In this document: piece after piece, positions 7,914-17,692 of the stretch
Layout of the letters: the number at the start of each line of letters is the position of its first letter
How positions within the stretch are numbered: position 1 is the first letter of the stretch
NCBI RefSeq assembly: GCF_938030785.1
Contig: NZ_CALHIK010000089.1
Location: 1-43,211, forward strand
Reading direction: 5' to 3'
Length of the DNA: 43,211 nt
Origin: an uncultured Campylobacter sp.
Lineage (GTDB): Bacteria; Campylobacterota; Campylobacteria; Campylobacterales; Campylobacteraceae
Made by a program: the position numbers and the translations under genes
The notes under the pieces: model-generated
The model's database searches: none
Told to the model about the DNA's origin: nothing
Seen by the model: the letters and a program-made list of their open reading frames with translations, nothing else

Positions 7914-8012
7914 AATTTAAAAGCGAAATTTCATAAAAGCGATCGGCCTTAAATTTAAATCCGTCGCCTAGGAATTTTAAATCAACTCAAATTTAAAATT
8001 TACGAAGGCTTT

Positions 8013-8804
8013 TTATTTTTTGCCCGCCAGAAGCTTTGAGCTGCCTAGCATCAGCCATTTGGCTTCGCGCGGGCTCATAAAAAGCCCCTGCGTCGTGTCT
8101 ATAAGCTCGACTCGCTCGTAGCCCTGCTCCTTAAGCCGCGCGATGAAAGCATCCATGTCGCCGTAGTTTCCGCGCGAAAAAAGATCATGGATTGCGAAGC
8201 TGCCGCCCTTTTTAAGCACGCGGAGCGTCTCTAAAAGCAGCGCCTGGCGGTCCTTGCGCATAATGTTATGATAGACGTAGTTGCTTGTAACCGCATCGAA
8301 GCTGCCGTCCTCAAAGGGTAGCTGCGTGGCATCAGCCTGCTCGAAGCTAGTGTTTTGCACCGCTTCGGCGCGCGCATTGGATTCGCACAGCTGCTTGTTA
8401 AAAGACGCATACTCAAAGCCCCAGCGATCGACGCCCAGCACCGATGCGTGCGGGTTGCGCTTGGCGACGGCGATCGTTAGCGCGCCGCTACCGCAGCCCA
8501 CGTCCAGCCCGCGCCCGCCCTCGGGCAGATCCACGTATTTCGCCGTGCCCTCTACGATCGCGCGCGAGAGCTGACGCTTGCCGCCGTAATCAAACGCGCG
8601 GTACCACACGACGCAGTAGATCGTAAAGCCAACCAAAACCAGCGCCGCTGCGCCGAAAAGCCCGGCAAGAAACCACCTCAGCACGCCGCCAACAAAAGCG
8701 CCGCAAACGCCGAAAATCAAAAACAAAACTAACGCTACGCCCGCACCCGCGGCAAAGCTCGCGATCATGCCCTTAGGCACCCAGTTTTTATAGTCCGGTT
8801 TCAT
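8013..8804 (-). CDS. Membrane-anchored class I SAM methyltransferase
   Basis: 263 residues. Two hydrophobic helices (about 13-37 and 43-68, the first IASFAAGAGVALVLFLIFGV) anchor it to the inner membrane. The soluble part carries the SAM motif GLDVGCGSGALTIAVA (about 99-114), the post-II acidic VLGVDRW, the post-I motif QADATQLPFEDGSFDAVTSN and motif III LRVLKKGGSFAIHDLF: a Methyltransf_11 type. The ribosome site AAAAGGAG lies just upstream of ATG 8804. The substrate is unknown; a lipid or other hydrophobic acceptor would fit the anchor, as an inference. No operon partner is obvious. Confidence 0.85.
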   Translation of the reverse strand: MKPDYKNWVPKGMIASFAAGAGVALVLFLIFGVCGAFVGGVLRWFLAGLFGAAALVLVGFTIYCVVWYRAFDYGGKRQLSRAIVEGTAKYVDLPEGGRGLDVGCGSGALTIAVAKRNPHASVLGVDRWGFEYASFNKQLCESNARAEAVQNTSFEQADATQLPFEDGSFDAVTSNYVYHNIMRKDRQALLLETLRVLKKGGSFAIHDLFSRGNYGDMDAFIARLKEQGYERVELIDTTQGLFMSPREAKWLMLGSSKLLAGKK

Positions 8805-8923
8805 CTTCGCTCCTTTTATTAAATTTAATCCCGCGGCGAAAAAGCACGCTGCGGCGAAATTTTAAATTCCGCCCGTAAATTTTAAATTTCGCAGCTCAAA
8901 CCTCGCTTAAATTTAAACGCACG

Positions 8924-10999
8924 CTAATAGGTGTATTTAAACTCCGCGTAATAGTTGCGTCCTGGAGCCGGAGTATAGACGTCCGAGCGTAAATTTTGGT
9001 TGTAATTATACTCCTCGTCAAAGACGTTTTTGACTCCGGCACTTATCAAAAATCCGCTTGCGAAGCGGTACGCAGCGCCCAGATCTACGATCGTGCGCGA
9101 GTCGATTCTATCGTGGTTGCCGTCGTGCGATGATGAGAAATATTTAAAATCGCTCATCAGCGTCAAATTTCTAATCGGCTCGTAATCGAGCCCTAAAACG
9201 AACTTCGAGCGCTCCACCAGCGGAACCTGCTTACCTTTATTCGCGCCGGATTGGATCTTGGCGTCCACATATGAAAAGGTCTCGCTGAGCTTTAAATTTG
9301 AAAGCAGACTTTGCTCCGCATACAGCTCCACGCCCTTGCGGCGCGTCTCGTCGATATTGATAAAATGCCAACCGTCGGTGATCGAGCTGCCTAAGGTTTC
9401 GTTTACGATCTCGTTTTTCGTATCGGTCCAAAAGATCGTAGCGCTTACGTATTGCCCGTAGATTAGATCTTTAAGACCGATCTCGTAGGTTTTAAAGGTT
9501 TCGGATTTGAGGTTATTAAGCACATAAGGGCCGTTGCGACCGAGCTTATCGATGAGCTGATTAGGGCCTGGGGAGATATAGCCGCGCTCAAATTTAAAAT
9601 ATAGATTGCCATCCTTGGAATAATTAAAATTCGGCGTAATCTCAAAAGCGTAGTTGTTTTTATGATCGCTTACTCGGGTACTATTTTGCGTCTGCGAGAT
9701 TATGTTTCCCATCCTTTTTATAGTAGTCGAAACTCTGCGATCTACTTTGTATTCGGCGCGCTCAAACCGCCCGCCCGCACTAAGCGAAAACAGATCGGTG
9801 AAATTGTGCTTTTCTAAAGCATAGACCGAGTGGGTAAGCTTTTGCATATCAAAGATCGTAAGCTGCGAAAGGCTCATCATAGGATTCATCGGAGTGGTAA
9901 AGTCAATCTTGCGAAAGCCCTTGTTTTTGAGATAATCATATCCCGCTATAAACTCGCCGCTGTCGTAGTCGAGTTTGCCTTTTAAATTTGCCCCCTCTTT
10001 GCGATCTTTCATCACAAATCCCTGCTGTATGCTCCTGATATCTTGATAATAAGGATGCAGATTCATCTCTACCCGATCGCCAAATTTTACCGCGTAGCTT
10101 AGATCAAAATTTGATCGCGTGCTTTTGGTAAAGGTCCTCTCGCCTCCCTGCTGGCGGCGATCCGCTTTAAGCTCGGCAAGACCCAGAGTAGGCACGGAAT
10201 AGGTTCTAGCTTGATAAAAGCTCGGATCGAAAGAGATGCTTTGATCGTCTGAAATTTTATAATGTATCCCGAGCGAGCCGTAGTAGCCGGTATTTTTCTC
10301 GCCCTTGCGGTATCCACGCTGCTTAAAGCCCTTAACGGCGGTTTTTAGAAACAGATTATCGCTCACGCCTCCGCCGAGCCCTAAATTTAGATCATTGTAA
10401 TTATACGATGCGATCTTGGTCGAGATATTGGCGTACGGGTATCTGGCGCCCTTTTTCGTGATGATATTTATCACGCCGCCGCTGGTGCCGCTGCCGTAAA
10501 GCACGCTACCGCCGCCCGGGATGATCTCCACGCGCTCAATATCTTCGATCGGAACTAAATCGATCGGAATGCTCGTCGGCGTCGTGTCGATCATATTGAG
10601 CGCGACTCCGTTAAGAAGGACTTTGACGGAGGTATTTGCCTTCTGGCCCTGTCCGCGCAGATCGACCGTATCGCCGTGAAAGCTAACCCCCGGCGCCTTT
10701 TCTAAAATTTCGCGCAGATCGCGGTATCCGCGGTTTTCCATATCCTCCGCGGTGATGACCGAGACGTTGCGAACCTCGTTTTTAAGCATATCCTCAAAGC
10801 CCGTCGCGGTAACTACGATGGTGCCCAACTTCGTGGCGTTCGCGCCGGAAGCGTTTTTAGGAACTGCAGAATTTACGGCTCCCGCGCCGGACGCACTGAT
10901 ATTTTCGGACGTAGCGTTGTTTTCGGCTCCGTTTAGTTGTAAGGCGGCGCACAAACTTAGCGCGATTGCGGCATTTGAAAGATAAAATTTCTTAAACAT
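8924..10999 (-). CDS. TonB-dependent outer-membrane receptor (intact)
   Basis: 691 residues from ATG 10999 (GGGGAGAG at 11003-11010; a GTG one codon upstream is an alternative). A signal peptide covers about residues 1-24 (IALSLCAALQLNGA). A low-complexity linker of N, S, A and G (about 25-56) leads to a TonB-box-like TIVVTATGF. The plug (to about 185) has RDLREILEKAPGVS, VLLNGVALN, IERVEIIPGGGSVLYGSG and GGVINIITKKG. A 22-strand barrel follows, with the C-terminal VKNVFDEEYNYN motif and the last strand ending in aromatic FKYTY. It resembles the FepA/CirA/heme-receptor branch, for ferric siderophores or heme; the ligand is not readable. A two-helix putative heme protein is encoded just upstream. 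Probably Fur-regulated. Confidence 0.9.
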   Translation of the reverse strand: MFKKFYLSNAAIALSLCAALQLNGAENNATSENISASGAGAVNSAVPKNASGANATKLGTIVVTATGFEDMLKNEVRNVSVITAEDMENRGYRDLREILEKAPGVSFHGDTVDLRGQGQKANTSVKVLLNGVALNMIDTTPTSIPIDLVPIEDIERVEIIPGGGSVLYGSGTSGGVINIITKKGARYPYANISTKIASYNYNDLNLGLGGGVSDNLFLKTAVKGFKQRGYRKGEKNTGYYGSLGIHYKISDDQSISFDPSFYQARTYSVPTLGLAELKADRRQQGGERTFTKSTRSNFDLSYAVKFGDRVEMNLHPYYQDIRSIQQGFVMKDRKEGANLKGKLDYDSGEFIAGYDYLKNKGFRKIDFTTPMNPMMSLSQLTIFDMQKLTHSVYALEKHNFTDLFSLSAGGRFERAEYKVDRRVSTTIKRMGNIISQTQNSTRVSDHKNNYAFEITPNFNYSKDGNLYFKFERGYISPGPNQLIDKLGRNGPYVLNNLKSETFKTYEIGLKDLIYGQYVSATIFWTDTKNEIVNETLGSSITDGWHFINIDETRRKGVELYAEQSLLSNLKLSETFSYVDAKIQSGANKGKQVPLVERSKFVLGLDYEPIRNLTLMSDFKYFSSSHDGNHDRIDSRTIVDLGAAYRFASGFLISAGVKNVFDEEYNYNQNLRSDVYTPAPGRNYYAEFKYTY

Positions 11000-11028
11000 C
11001 ACTCTCCCCTATTCAAAATTAGAATTTT

Positions 11029-11041
11029 GCGAATGATTTGC
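11029..11041. promoter_or_regulatory. Candidate operator upstream of TonB receptor 1
   Basis: GCGAATGATTTGC, an imperfect inverted repeat of the form GCAAAT-N-ATTTGC, lies 30-42 bases upstream of ATG 10999, just downstream of an AT-rich TATAAT-like run (about 11050-11056). A close relative, GCAAATTATTTGA, lies upstream of the second TonB receptor (16630-16642). It could be a metal-regulator site; this is an inference from two sites. Confidence 0.35.
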
Positions 11042-11254
11042 AAATGCTATATTATAATTTCTCTTGATTAAATAATAATAAATTTCAAAGATTAAAGATA
11101 GATTTTTTAAAATTTAGGCGTAGTTTGGATGAAATTTTAATTTCGAGCGTTTTACTGGGCGCGATAAAATTTCGGTTTTAAATTTAGACTCCTTGGCGCC
11201 GTTTGCTTTTTAAAACGGCAATTTGCGAAGTGAATCTAGCCGGAATTTTAAAAT

Positions 11255-11743
11255 TTAGACTTTGCATTCGCCCGCTTTGCCGAATTTCGCCTCGATTAAA
11301 AGCACCAAGATGAAGAAAATTTTTTCGTCGTTGAGCTTCGCAAGCTCGCGCAGGTCTTGATCTGCGCTTACGAGCTTGATGCCGTTCGATTTTAAAATCG
11401 CAGTGAGTTCATCGGCGCCAAAGCCCATTTTACCGGCAATCTCTCTGATATTGTAGGTCTCGATCGCGCCGATGATGCGATCCATATTGCAAAAGCCCGG
11501 ATTCTTGCGGCTTAAGATCACGTCCAAAAACTCGCCCCAAAGTTTCACGAGCTTCCTTCGCCTGGTGATCAGATGCAAGATCGCGACGCAAAGCAGGCCC
11601 AATCCCGCGATCTTATGCAGGCTCATCCACGCCTCGTCATATTCACCGCGCGCGAAATTAACGCCTGAAAAGCCCAAAATGCAAAGCGCGCAACCTAGCA
11701 GCACGATGAGCGCAAATTTATAAACAATCCCCGCCTTAAGCAT
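11255..11743 (-). CDS. Two-helix membrane protein with paired His (DUF4405-like, putative heme b)
   Basis: 162 residues. Helix 1 is about 6-27 and helix 2 about 44-60, with His43 (SLHKIAGLG) and His57 (AILHLITRRRK) spaced as in DUF4405/cytochrome b-like two-helix proteins, where such His ligate heme. Positive RRRK follows helix 2, giving a cytoplasmic C-terminal domain (about 65-162) that is helical and not recognised. The start ATG 11743 has a clean AAGGAG. The neighbour downstream on the same strand is a TonB receptor, 255 bases on, so a role in iron or heme handling is plausible but inferred. Confidence 0.65.
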   Translation of the reverse strand: MLKAGIVYKFALIVLLGCALCILGFSGVNFARGEYDEAWMSLHKIAGLGLLCVAILHLITRRRKLVKLWGEFLDVILSRKNPGFCNMDRIIGAIETYNIREIAGKMGFGADELTAILKSNGIKLVSADQDLRELAKLNDEKIFFILVLLIEAKFGKAGECKV

Positions 11744-11764
11744 AAAATCTCCTTGCTTCGTTTT

Positions 11765-11805
11765 AAAATTTAGCGGCTTCGCGCGAAGCGCCTCGGCTAA
11801 ATTTT
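11765..11805. repeat. Inverted repeat hairpin
   Basis: AAAATTTAGC (11765-11774) and GCTAAATTTT (11796-11805) are perfect arms around an inner palindromic CTTCGCGCGAAG. It lies upstream of the two-helix gene and downstream of the ABC-exporter gene stop, both on the minus strand, so it may terminate the exporter transcript. Confidence 0.5.
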
Positions 11806-11906
11806 ATCGCCGCTTAATATAAATGAGTAATTTTAATAAATATGGATTTAAAAAGATATGAATTTAAAGGCGAAATCCCTGCAGCGTGAAATTTCAACGA
11901 CCGAAT

Positions 11907-13797
11907 TTAAAGCTCTATCGTTCGCTCGAATATGTCCTCAAGCCCCGTTTGATGCACGATCGCTAGCATGCCTAGCCTTGGCAGATCCGCGCGCAGACCC
12001 AGTAGCAGCTCGCGCGCCGAGGCGGGATCTAGCGCGGACGTGATCTCGTCTGCGAAAACAAAGCTCGGCTTGTGGTAATGAATACGTGCGAAACTAAGCC
12101 GCTGCGCCTCCCCGCCGCTTAAAATTTTAACATAATCGGCGCGCGAGTTTAGCATGCAAGCAAATTTCTTAAGCCCTACGCGGCGTAAAATTTCTAAAAA
12201 TTCCGCATCGTCTGCGCGCGGCGGCTGCGGATAGCAGATGAGCTCTTTTAGGCTAAGCGGCGCTAAATAGGGCTTTTGCGGGATAAACATCACGCCCGTG
12301 CGCGGCAGAGCGATCTCGCCGCGGCCGTATCGCCAAAGCCCCGCCGCGTAGCGCAGAGCCGTGCTTTTGCCCGCACCGCTCTTGCCTCGCAGCATTATAA
12401 ACTGCGCGGGCGCAAGCTCGAAGCGTAGATCCTCGATCAGCGGCTCGCCCGCAGGCGTGAAGACCGACAAGCCCTCGCAACGAGCAGAATTTTTGTCGCT
12501 TTGTGTGACGCAAGCGCTCAAATTTGCGCTCTCGCCGTCCATGCGCGCGATGAACTCATAGATCCTCTGCACGCTCGCCGCCCACTCCATGATCTGCTTG
12601 TAATAGTCCATAAACCACGCAAATCCGTCCTGCACGCTGTAAAACGCCGAGCGCGCCTGCATCATATCGCCGAAGCTCATCGCGCGCGACAAATACAGCG
12701 GCAAGCAGGCAAAGATCGGGATTAAATTCGTGATTTTTAGGTAGCTTGCCGAAAAGCATTCGAGGCGAAATTCCGTATTCATAATGCTGCGCCAATTTCT
12801 CATGATCTCGCTGAAGCTCGCGCGGAAGCGGCCGCGCTCGGCATCCTCTCCGCGCATAAAGGCTACGGCTTCTGCGTTTTCGCGCACGAGCAACAGATCC
12901 GAGCGGTAGTCGGCTTCGGCGCGCTGCTTGGCAAAATTTAGCCCCCCTAAGCCTGCGCCCGATAAGATGCGTAATCAGCGAGCAAAGAAGAGTATAAATA
13001 AGCGCGACGTAGAGCAAAAAGCCCTCGATCTCAAAGCGCATGCCAAAAATTTCAAATTTCAGCACCTTCGAGACCTGCCACAAGATCGCAACGAAGGCGA
13101 TGAGCTTGGCGAGATTGTAGACGAGCGATTTTACGAGATCGACGCTTTTTTGCACGAGCAGCAAGCTGTCCTCGGCGATACGCTGATCGGGGTTGTCTAG
13201 CTTCGAGACCCTTTTTGAAATTTCACAATCTGCGCGAGTTTTGGATGAAATTTCATTCTCGCTTGCGCTGCTTTGCCCTGCTGCATTTTGCTCTGCCGTG
13301 CTCGGTAAAATTTCAAGCCCCTTTACGTCTCTATATAAAGCCGCGCTGTCCGCTTCGACTACGGAACACTCTGCGCGCTCGTTTAAATTCGCGTCGCCAG
13401 GTTTTTCTAAATTTGAACCGCCCCTGGCGCTGAAATTCCCCTCAAGGCTAGTGCGGTAGAAGTTTGCGTTGTGTAGCCATTTTCGCTCCATCATCGCGCT
13501 TAGCCGCTCGCGCCAGACGATTACGAGCAGTTTGCGAAACCAGCTACCGCAGACGATGAAAAGCACGATGAGCGCCGTGTAGAGCAAAAACTCACCCACG
13601 AGCGCAGGGATCAGCTCACCCTTAAGTTCGCTTAGCGCGTCGTAAAAGCGCTTATCCCATGCGTTCATCAGCACGCTGATTTTGATGATAGCGAGGCTAA
13701 AACCAAGCGCGAGCAGCAGCAGCGCCCACAGCTTCGCCGCTCCCTCGCCGAACCAGTGCGGACTTAGAATTTCAAAAAATTGCTTTAGCGTTTTCAA
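11907..13797 (-). pseudogene. YddA/SbmA-type ABC exporter, fused permease-ATPase, interrupted by a one-base frameshift
   Basis: Two overlapping frames make one protein: the permease part (13797 to about 12945; helices near 22-45 and 66-88, the family motif DNPDQRIAED at 201-210) and the rest (LLVRENAEAVAFM onward; Walker A GKSGAGKST, signature LSGGEAQRLSFAR, Walker B FVFADEITSALD, H-loop IVHQ). The break is at a G6 tract (12942-12947, C6 on the plus strand). With five Gs the frame reads GRRLRGLNFAKQRAEADYRS, the conserved LNF...EADYR segment, and runs straight into the ATPase. Residues about 118-200 are a disordered insert not expected in the family. Members export or import peptides, B12 or fatty acids. 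Either truly inactive, phase-switched, or a base-calling error. Confidence 0.8.
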
Positions 13798-14122
13798 ATT
13801 TTCTCTTTAAATTTTAAAATTTAATGCGAGTTGTAGCGAAATTCCGCGGGATTAAATCACGAGATTAAATTTATCGCCCTTGCCCGCATCGCCTGCAATC
13901 GCCCGCGCCAATCAATCGTTAATCAACCAAATAGCGAGTTAAATTTTAATCCCGCGGCTTCGTTTAAATTTTACTCGCCTCGCCACGTGCTACTTACGAC
14001 AAAGCTTAGCCTCGCGCCTCTGTGCCCGCTTCATCCGCGCCCTTATAAAGCGCGGAATTTATCCGCGACCGCGTACGAGGGAGTTTATCCAAGTTCGCAT
14101 AAGCGCAAAATTCCATCCGCAC
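13798..14122. other. Non-coding gap with 13-bp inverted repeat
   Basis: No gene is seen. CCGCGGGATTAAA (13844-13856) recurs inverted as TTTAATCCCGCGG (13945-13957), bounding a 114-base segment. RAATTY words are frequent. It lies between the stop of the broken TonB receptor's upstream neighbour region and the ABC-exporter start; both flanking genes are on the minus strand. Confidence 0.45.
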
Positions 14123-16509
14123 CTAATATGTATAATTAAGCGTCAGCATAAAATTCCGCGGCTCGCCGTAGTAGTTGTTATGGCCCGCGACGCGATTTTG
14201 TGTATTTTGAAAATACTTCTTATCCGTGATGTTTTTGACCGCAAAATTTACGCTAAAGTGCTTGTCGAAATGATAGCCGACGTTCGCGTCCCACAGCGCG
14301 TAAGCCTTCTGCGGCGCGGCGTAGTACGCAACGTTTTCGCGATATATCGAAGCGGTTTTGCTCTGATAGCGCACACCCGTACCCAGGGCGATCTTACGAT
14401 TTTCGCCGAGTGGAATTTCATAGTTCGTGTAGAGCTTAAACAGATGCTTCGGAATGTAGCGTTTGGCGTTTGCGCCCTTGCTATAATCGACCGCTGCGGA
14501 GGTTCTTTCCGTCTTCAAATAGACGCTGCGGTTGAAAGTATATCCCGCGAATAATTTCCAATCATCCGTAAGCGAGCCTTGCAGCTCGGCATCCACGCCG
14601 CGGCTTCGCACCTTACCCTCTGCGATGGAGTAGTTCGTATTGATAGGATCGGTCATCGCTCTATTTTTCTGAATGATCTGAAACAGCGCGACATTCGTAT
14701 TAAGCGCGCCGTCAAAGAATTCTCCCTTCACGCCGGTTTCTAAATTATAGCCGACGACGGGATCTAAAATTTTACCGTCTTTATCACGCGCGGCTTGCGG
14801 CTTAAAAATTTCGGCATAGCTTGCGTACCACGAAAAATTATCCGCAAAATCCCAGACCACTCCCGCATACGGCGTGAAATCCGATTTGCTCGGGCTTGCG
14901 CTATGCGAAGCCGTACCGCGCAAAATATTATAATAATACCTGCTATAGGCTACTTTCGAAAAGCGCCCACCGAGCAAAAAGTGAAAATCGTCGGTTAAAT
15001 TTAATCTAGTCCCGAGCGAGATCGCACGCTGCTTTATGGTAGTGGAGCTTCTGTCTTTAAATGTAGCGGCACTGCTCCAATCGGGCTGAGCGATCCTTGA
15101 GCGGTCCCAATTATAAATATTCATCCCCAGTGACGCCATAGACGAATCTCTCGTTCTAGTCTCGCGCCAATTAAGCTTTTCGTTGCTAAGCGAGCCGTTT
15201 AAGAAAAAGTCGTGCTTCTGCCCGAATGCTTCGAATTTGCCGTCTAGTCCCGTTTGAAACCCGATCTCTTTGGAGTCGTTATCGTAAATTCTATATCGCA
15301 CCGTATGCGACGTGGTGCCGTTGTAAGGATCTGCCCCGCCGAGCGCTCCGAATTTTAACATGCTGTCGCTATCGGTATAATTGAGCCTCGCATAGGCTTT
15401 CAGATCATCGCTAAATTCGTGCGAGAGCTCGCTGTAGACGTTAAATTTTTTATATTCGCTCTTATCCCAGTCCGAGCCGAAATAGCTTCTGCGCGGTAAA
15501 TTTAGTAAATTTCCATGATTATCCAAGACGGATACGCCGTAAATATCATAGACGCCGACGGTTTTTTGCCACAAAAATCCCGCGCTAAGAAGCGTTTTAT
15601 CGGTCACATCAAATTCCGTCGAAACGCCGACGCCTTCGCGATAGACGTTGCGCGGATAGTCCTTAAACGAGTCCGTTTTACTTAAAATTCCGATCAACCG
15701 CGCGCGTGCCGTACCGCTTTGATTTATCGCATCCGTAACGTCGATCATACCGCGATAATTATCCCAGCTACCGCCGCTTAGACTTGCGTTAAAGCCGAAC
15801 TGATCGCTCGGGCGCTTTCGGATTAAATTTATCGTGCCGCCGGGCTCGCCGTTGCTTTGCGTAAGGCCCGCTACGCCGCGCAGAACCTCGACGCGATCGT
15901 AGAATTCCAAATCGGTAAATTCCTTCGATGAGCCAAGAGGCCCGAACACGGAGCTAGAAACCGAGCTTGCGATGCCGTCTTCTTGGATATTATCGACATA
16001 AAAGCCGCGCGAGACGATGCGATTGCCGCCCACGTCGTTATTTAGCGAAATGCCGGTAGCGTATTTTGAAAGAGCCTCTTCGGCGTTGTGTAAGCTCAGA
16101 TCTTTTAGAAGCTGATTGGAAATGACGCTTATGGACTGCGGCGTCTCTCTTATGCTTAAATTTAGCCCCGTTGCGGTGCTCATATTGCCCGTCGTATAAG
16201 AGCCGGTGCCCTCGGTAGTGGACAGATCGGCCTTGCCTATAACGTTTATGGTGCCGAGATTATCGCTGTCTGAACCCTATAGCGTAGAATTTTCTGCGCT
16301 ACCGTTTTGCGACGTGGAATTTACGACGGTAGAACTCGCTGGCTTTTGCGTAGAATTTTCGGTGCCGCATTATTGGCGGCGAAATTTGAAGCAGGCGGCG
16401 TGGAGCTCTGCGATGCAGCGTCTAGGCGCGAGCTTTCATTTTGTGCCGCGGCAAGCCAAAACGGCGAGCAAAGTAGCGCCAAAGAGAGTAAAATTTTACC
16501 CTTTTTCAT
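14123..16509 (-). pseudogene. TonB-dependent siderophore receptor with disrupted N-terminus
   Basis: From codon 16183 downward there is an intact plug and barrel of the FhuA/FpvA-type: RETPQSISVISNQLL, YDRVEVLRGVAGL, GEPGGTINLIRKRP, the C-terminal VKNITDKKYF and a final aromatic LTLNYTY. But the signal peptide (ATG 16509, MKKGKILLSLALLCSPFWLA) is in another frame. That frame ends at TAA 16321-16323. The receptor frame, read upstream, is blocked by an in-frame TAG at 16277-16279, then reopens as an N/S/T-rich linker. At least one frameshift (net -1, near 16360-16375) and one nonsense codon therefore separate the export signal from the receptor. RBS AAGGAT precedes ATG 16509. The short form from ATG 16183 would lack a signal peptide. 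Confidence 0.82.
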
Positions 16510-16629
16510 GGTTGATCCTTAAATTTTGATTTAATAATCTCTATCTATTTTGAGGCGAAATTATCGTAAAAAATCTCTTAAATAGTAATAAAATTTATCA
16601 TAAACTAAATCATAATTTTAGGAAAATAT

Positions 16630-16642
16630 GCAAATTATTTGA
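16630..16642. promoter_or_regulatory. Candidate operator upstream of TonB receptor 2
   Basis: GCAAATTATTTGA, matching the GCAAAT-N-ATTTGC pattern seen before the first TonB receptor. It is 121-133 bases upstream of the signal-peptide ATG, in a strongly AT-rich 150-base leader that also carries Fur-like runs such as TTTATCATAAACTAAATCATAA minus its last bases. Confidence 0.3.
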
Positions 16643-16654
16643 AAATTTTGAAAT

Positions 16655-16720
16655 ATAAAAAGAGGGGCTAAATTTTAAAATTTAGCCCGCGCGCGAAATG
16701 TTTAAATTTAGCGTGCGGGC
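16655..16720 (-). terminator. Double hairpin terminator after usp gene
   Basis: A perfect 24-base palindrome at 16665-16688 (arms GGGCTAAATTTT / AAAATTTAGCCC) is followed on the minus strand by CTCTTTTTAT, a classic intrinsic terminator for the usp gene that ends at 16736. A second stem, GCCCGC (16685-16690) with GCGGGC (16715-16720), overlaps it. Confidence 0.75.
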
Positions 16721-16735
16721 TTTGGTTGCTCGGAT

Positions 16736-17581
16736 TTATGAAAGCACCAGTACCGGCACTAACGCATTGTGCAAGATGTCCTCGGAGACGCTGCCTAAAA
16801 AGAGCTTTTTGAAAAATCCCTTCGTAAAGGCTCCCGTGGCGATGAGATCGAGCTCATTAGCTCGGCGATATTTGATGATCTCATCGGCCGGCACCTCGGC
16901 GTTTGCGCATATAAAGCTCGCATTTTGCGTGCCTAAAATTTCGCGCGCCAGATCCAGCATCTCCTCGCCCGCCGCGGCATCGAGATTTACGTGTAGGACG
17001 TGTTTGTGCGCGCCTGCGAGGAGCTTGGAGCTTTTTACGAACTCAAGCGTACGCTTCGCCGCATCGGTGCCGTCAAACGCGATGAGCACGGAGTTTATCG
17101 GCGAAAATTCCTTATTTACTAAAAGCGACGGCACGTGCAGCTCTTTAACCAGCACGCTTGCGTTGAAGCCCACGTCCTCGTTATTTGAGCCCTTGATACC
17201 GAGCACAAACATCTCCGCTTCATCCTTATACTCGGCGATAACATCGATAAAATCGCCATCTTTGATGATCTTTTCGGCCTGTATCCCCGCAGCGGCTGCG
17301 GCAGCGACGCACTCTTGCAGCATCACTTCGGCTTCCTCGTAGTCCTTCTGCATATCCACGCCGCCTATCTGAGGGTTGCCGTAGCTACTGGTAAGGATAT
17401 CCTTTTCGCCCAGGACGATGCCGCCCGCTGCAAGTCCGTAGAAATTCTCACCTAGCTCGGGGATCTCGACGACGTGGATAAATACAAGCTCGGCGCCGAG
17501 GCTTTTAGCGACGTAAATTCCATAATCACACACGGGTTTTAAAAGCGCGTTTTGATCGACGCAAGTGATGACCTTTTTCAT
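16736..17581 (-). CDS. Tandem universal stress protein (two Usp domains)
   Basis: 281 residues holding two UspA-type domains: about 1-140 (starting MKKVITCVDQN, ending HVPSLLVNKE) and about 145-281 (NSVLIAFDGTDAAKRTLEF, ending ALVPVLVLS). The second domain has a GAFTKGFFKKLFLGSVSEDIL segment, which matches the G-x-G...GS(V/T)S nucleotide-binding pattern of ATP-binding Usp proteins, partly degenerate. Cytoplasmic; likely a stress-response protein of undetermined target. ATG 17581 follows AAAGGACG. Monocistronic, with a strong downstream terminator. Confidence 0.88.
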   Translation of the reverse strand: MKKVITCVDQNALLKPVCDYGIYVAKSLGAELVFIHVVEIPELGENFYGLAAGGIVLGEKDILTSSYGNPQIGGVDMQKDYEEAEVMLQECVAAAAAAGIQAEKIIKDGDFIDVIAEYKDEAEMFVLGIKGSNNEDVGFNASVLVKELHVPSLLVNKEFSPINSVLIAFDGTDAAKRTLEFVKSSKLLAGAHKHVLHVNLDAAAGEEMLDLAREILGTQNASFICANAEVPADEIIKYRRANELDLIATGAFTKGFFKKLFLGSVSEDILHNALVPVLVLS

Positions 17582-17692
17582 TTTTCGTCCTTTTAGCGAT
17601 AAAATTTTGACCGAAATAAGCTTATCAAATTTTGTATAAAAGTTATTTAAATTCGGCGGATTTGAATGCGGCGCGAGCGATTTTGAAATTTA

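Noticed and set aside
12942..12947. Programmed ribosomal frameshift in the ABC exporter
   Set aside because: The G6 run has no A-rich slippery heptamer or obvious downstream pseudoknot; plain deletion, phase variation or sequencing error is simpler.
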